Assembly: GCA_001692895.1 (NCBI GenBank)
Contig: KV748178.1
Location: 5,806,867 to 5,870,866, forward strand
Length of the DNA: 64,000 bases
Direction: 5' to 3'
DNA from: Cenococcum geophilum 1.58
Lineage: Eukaryota > Ascomycota > Dothideomycetes > Gloniales > Gloniaceae
Shown here: piece after piece, positions 61,876 to 64,000 of the stretch
How positions within the stretch are numbered: the first letter of the stretch is position 1
How the letters are laid out: each line of letters starts with the position of its first letter
The notes under the pieces: model-generated
Databases searched by the model: none
Told to the model about the DNA's origin: nothing
The model's input: the letters and a program-made list of their open reading frames with translations, nothing else
Program-made: the position numbers and the translations under genes

Positions 61876-63223
61876 CTTATTATTGCCTACCCCCCCGCTT
61901 AGGGTGAAAAGTTTAGGGCATTATATAAGCTTACGGGCATAACTTTATAAGTAAGATATATAAGTATAAAGGAGAGGTCTTAACGAGAGTTAGTAAAATG
62001 CTTAAACAATTTATAAAAATTTTATACTTTTCTCTCCCTACTTTGGTCTCTCTTAACTTAAGTTATAATAAGATTATAGAATTTGCAGAGAATCTAGATC
62101 TTATACTAGGTGGCCTAACTTACTCTATTAAAGACGCCTCTAAAAACTAAATTTATACGAATATATAAGGGCTTAATAAGTTTATTATTAAACTCGAAGC
62201 TAAGCCTAAAAACGAAGCGGTACCTATCTTATCTTAACGGCTCTTTTTTATATTTAAGCATAAGGTACTTATGGATTTATATATCCAGAAGTTAAGCTAT
62301 CTACTTAATAGTCCTTTTAGCGTAGTTTTTATAGGTTACCCACGGCTTCTTTTATTTATATTTAAAAATAAAAAACCTATAGGTGAATATATCTACGCGC
62401 TTAGAAGTATACACTGGTTTATTTATATAAGCTATCTTAAGTTTTTTTCTACGTTGTATAACACCATTATATATCTATTTTAGTATAGGGGGAAGAGGCT
62501 AAAAGGGCGCGCTATTAGAGTTCTTCTTATTACTAAGTTTACAGGGCTTTTTATCTAGGATGTTATTATAAAGCCTATAGGATTTCTTATCTAGAAACTT
62601 TATTAAGCTCTCTAAGGCGTATGTTCTTATAATTAGTTTATTTCTCGCTAGTACTATTTTCTAATTCCTATCCTAATAACTTAAACTTTTGGAGCAGAGC
62701 GAACACCAAGGCTTATAATAAAAGACTTCTCCCTATACTATATAACGAGATCTTTAGTATTAAACCCAGCTCTCTTAGCAATCTTTTAGCTTTATAGTGT
62801 AAATAATCCGGCCGTTCTGGCACTATTAGAATCGGCTAACTTTATATATACGTTTAGCAGTAATGTCTTATAGCTACGGCGCTGATAAGGCTTAAGTACC
62901 GTAAGTATTAGATCATAAGGTGATATCACGTATCTATAGATTGTAGGTAGTATAATAGTTAATATTACTTTTTTCTTTAGGAATAAGGAAAGGGGTAAGG
63001 AACTTAAGGTTCCTTACCGCGCTAGGGCCACGTTAACACGTGACGGCAACTTGCCTTATTCCCAATACTGGCAACTCTTCTTTTTATGGTTGCTATCTAT
63101 ATATATACAAACAGACAGGATGCAATAATACCAAATAATATGCGACAATATGCGACAATGCGGCAGTTAGTAGGATTTGGCGGATAACGCGAAGATATTA
63201 GTTCCGCTTACCGCTTTTAGCCA

Positions 63224-63270
63224 AGCTAATAGCGATTTTCCATCCCGGGGATGGAAAATCCTAATTAGCT
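63224..63270. repeat. Long palindrome
   Basis: GATTTTCCATCCC (63234-63246), a single G, and its exact inverse (63248-63260) form a near-loopless 13-bp stem, extended on the outside by AGCTAAT (63224-63230) and ATTAGCT (63264-63270). Confidence 0.88.
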
Positions 63271-63342
63271 AGCTTAACAAATAGCGTTAGTAGAACTCTA
63301 TACTACTACCCAAATTAATTAGGTGTGGTGCTTTTAGTAAGA

Positions 63343-63365
63343 ATCTAACTAATTAGACAACTTTA
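63343..63365 (+). repeat. 23-bp direct repeat, left copy
   Basis: ATCTAACTAATTAGACAAC plus TTTA; it recurs at 63978-64000 with two C/T differences. Confidence 0.75.
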
Positions 63366-63637
63366 ACTGGCGGTTAAAGTTTTATAAGATCTTAACTTCT
63401 CTAAGTTTCCCTTTTAACCTAACCCTTAACTCGTATATATAGAGTATTTATATTTACGAACGTCTCTAGTGCCTTATTTAGGCTTACCTTTATTATTATA
63501 TCTACTGGGTTATCTTGGCCATTAATTTATTAGATCTTAAAAAGTTCTTAACGCTTATAGGATTGCTAAAGTGCTATAATATCAATTATAAGGCGCTTCT
63601 CCTTTATAGTACTAAGCTTAACTAAATACTTATAGAG

Positions 63638-64000
63638 TGTTACGGGACGGGGCAGTGGCTACAAGATGTATGTATTTAAGGAGTCTATAAGACGTTACGC
63701 GATTGATCGTAAGGGTCGAGGGCGTAAGGAGGTGATATACCTACGCGTAGCTGACATAAGCTATACATAAGGTATACGCGAGAGCACGGGGCTCTCCTAT
63801 AGAGGCCCCTGCGGTAGGGTTCCGTAACACTACCCCCCCTCCTATAGAGGCGGAGCTCCGGCGACGCTATGGTTACTATATATATATAGAAGGGATACTT
63901 AGGGTATAGAAAAGAAGAAAGGGGGGTATTGCTAAAGGCTTAAAACAACGTTATGTGATAAGGCTTGGTATCTGAAAATCCAACCAATTAGACAACTTTA
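63638..64000 (-). mobile_element. LTR retrotransposon fragment running off the window
   Basis: The 192-bp LTR (63638-63829) has inverted ends TGTTACGG and CCGTAACA. Read on the minus strand, it is preceded by a purine tract (AGGAGGGGGGGTAG) directly abutting its start, the expected position of the polypurine tract before a 3' LTR. The element therefore lies on the minus strand with its body to the right of 63830. Family (Ty3/Gypsy or Copia) and state cannot be judged from 171 bp of internal sequence. No matching target duplication can be tested. Direct copy 63978-64000 of the 23-bp repeat is at the window edge. Confidence 0.7.

Larger units (their letters stand above)
61876..63637. other. Unassigned RIP-mutated stretch
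   Basis: No family recognised. A 70-residue plus frame at 62271-62483 has no known motif. A long palindrome at 63224-63270 and a 23-bp direct repeat starting at 63343 are listed separately. Confidence 0.35.

Noticed and set aside
16714-64000. CRISPR arrays, rRNA genes or tRNA genes in the AT-rich part.
   Set aside because: The short repeats have no regular spacer pattern, and no rRNA or tRNA cloverleaf sequence was recognised by eye.

Overview
The window comes from a filamentous ascomycete (Pezizomycotina; I cannot place the class with confidence). The genes have short GT-AG introns, some with TACTAAC-like branch sites, and ascomycete-type housekeeping proteins. From about 16.7 kb to the end the sequence is AT-rich, full of TpA and poor in CpA/TpG while CpG persists, which is the mark of repeat-induced point mutation (RIP). 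The sequence therefore has two compartments.

Gene compartment (1-16.7 kb). A decayed glutathione-S-transferase-fold gene (345-1360, -) and a gene-poor stretch come first. Five intact-looking genes follow: DNA polymerase eta (3541-5673, +, one exon), an enoyl-CoA hydratase/isomerase-family gene (6520-7900, +, two exons), clathrin light chain (8179-9045, -, three exons), an Rtt103-type CTD-interacting factor (9348-10828, +, four exons) and the Hsp90 co-chaperone Cdc37 (11198-12923, -, four exons). Exon joins were derived from splice sites and reading phase. Clathrin light chain and RTT103 share a 302-bp divergent promoter; RTT103 and CDC37 converge. Nearer the edge are two broken genes fused head to tail: an MFS fucose-permease-like transporter missing its N-terminal part (13432-14125, -) and a XlnR/AraR-like Zn2Cys6 regulator missing its C-terminal part (14126-16266, -).

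Repeat compartment (16.7-64 kb). The boundary lies at the target-site duplication of a Tad1-like LINE (16714-22447, -). Next come a Helitron (about 23.1-29.8 kb, +) split by a little-mutated 1.6-kb element with its own 13-bp duplication (26027-27671), a Copia gag fragment (30.26-30.8 kb), a little-mutated island near 32 kb, a 7.6-kb Copia-order LTR element (35727-43347, +) carrying a Tc1/mariner-like transposon in its leader (36108-37715), 6.8 kb of unassigned sequence, a second Copia element (50123-55663, +) inserted 2 bp inside the end of a 427-bp foldback MITE (55667-56093), a six-unit 108-bp tandem repeat (57603-58250), further unassigned sequence, and the 3' LTR of a minus-strand LTR element that runs off the window (63638-64000). 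All LTR elements here are fossils.

The genes do not form one pathway. What ties the window together is the layering of insertions and RIP: the order of events can be read from nested target duplications and from which parts escaped mutation. Large parts of 32.4-35.7, 43.4-50.1 and 56.1-63.6 kb could not be assigned to any family by eye.
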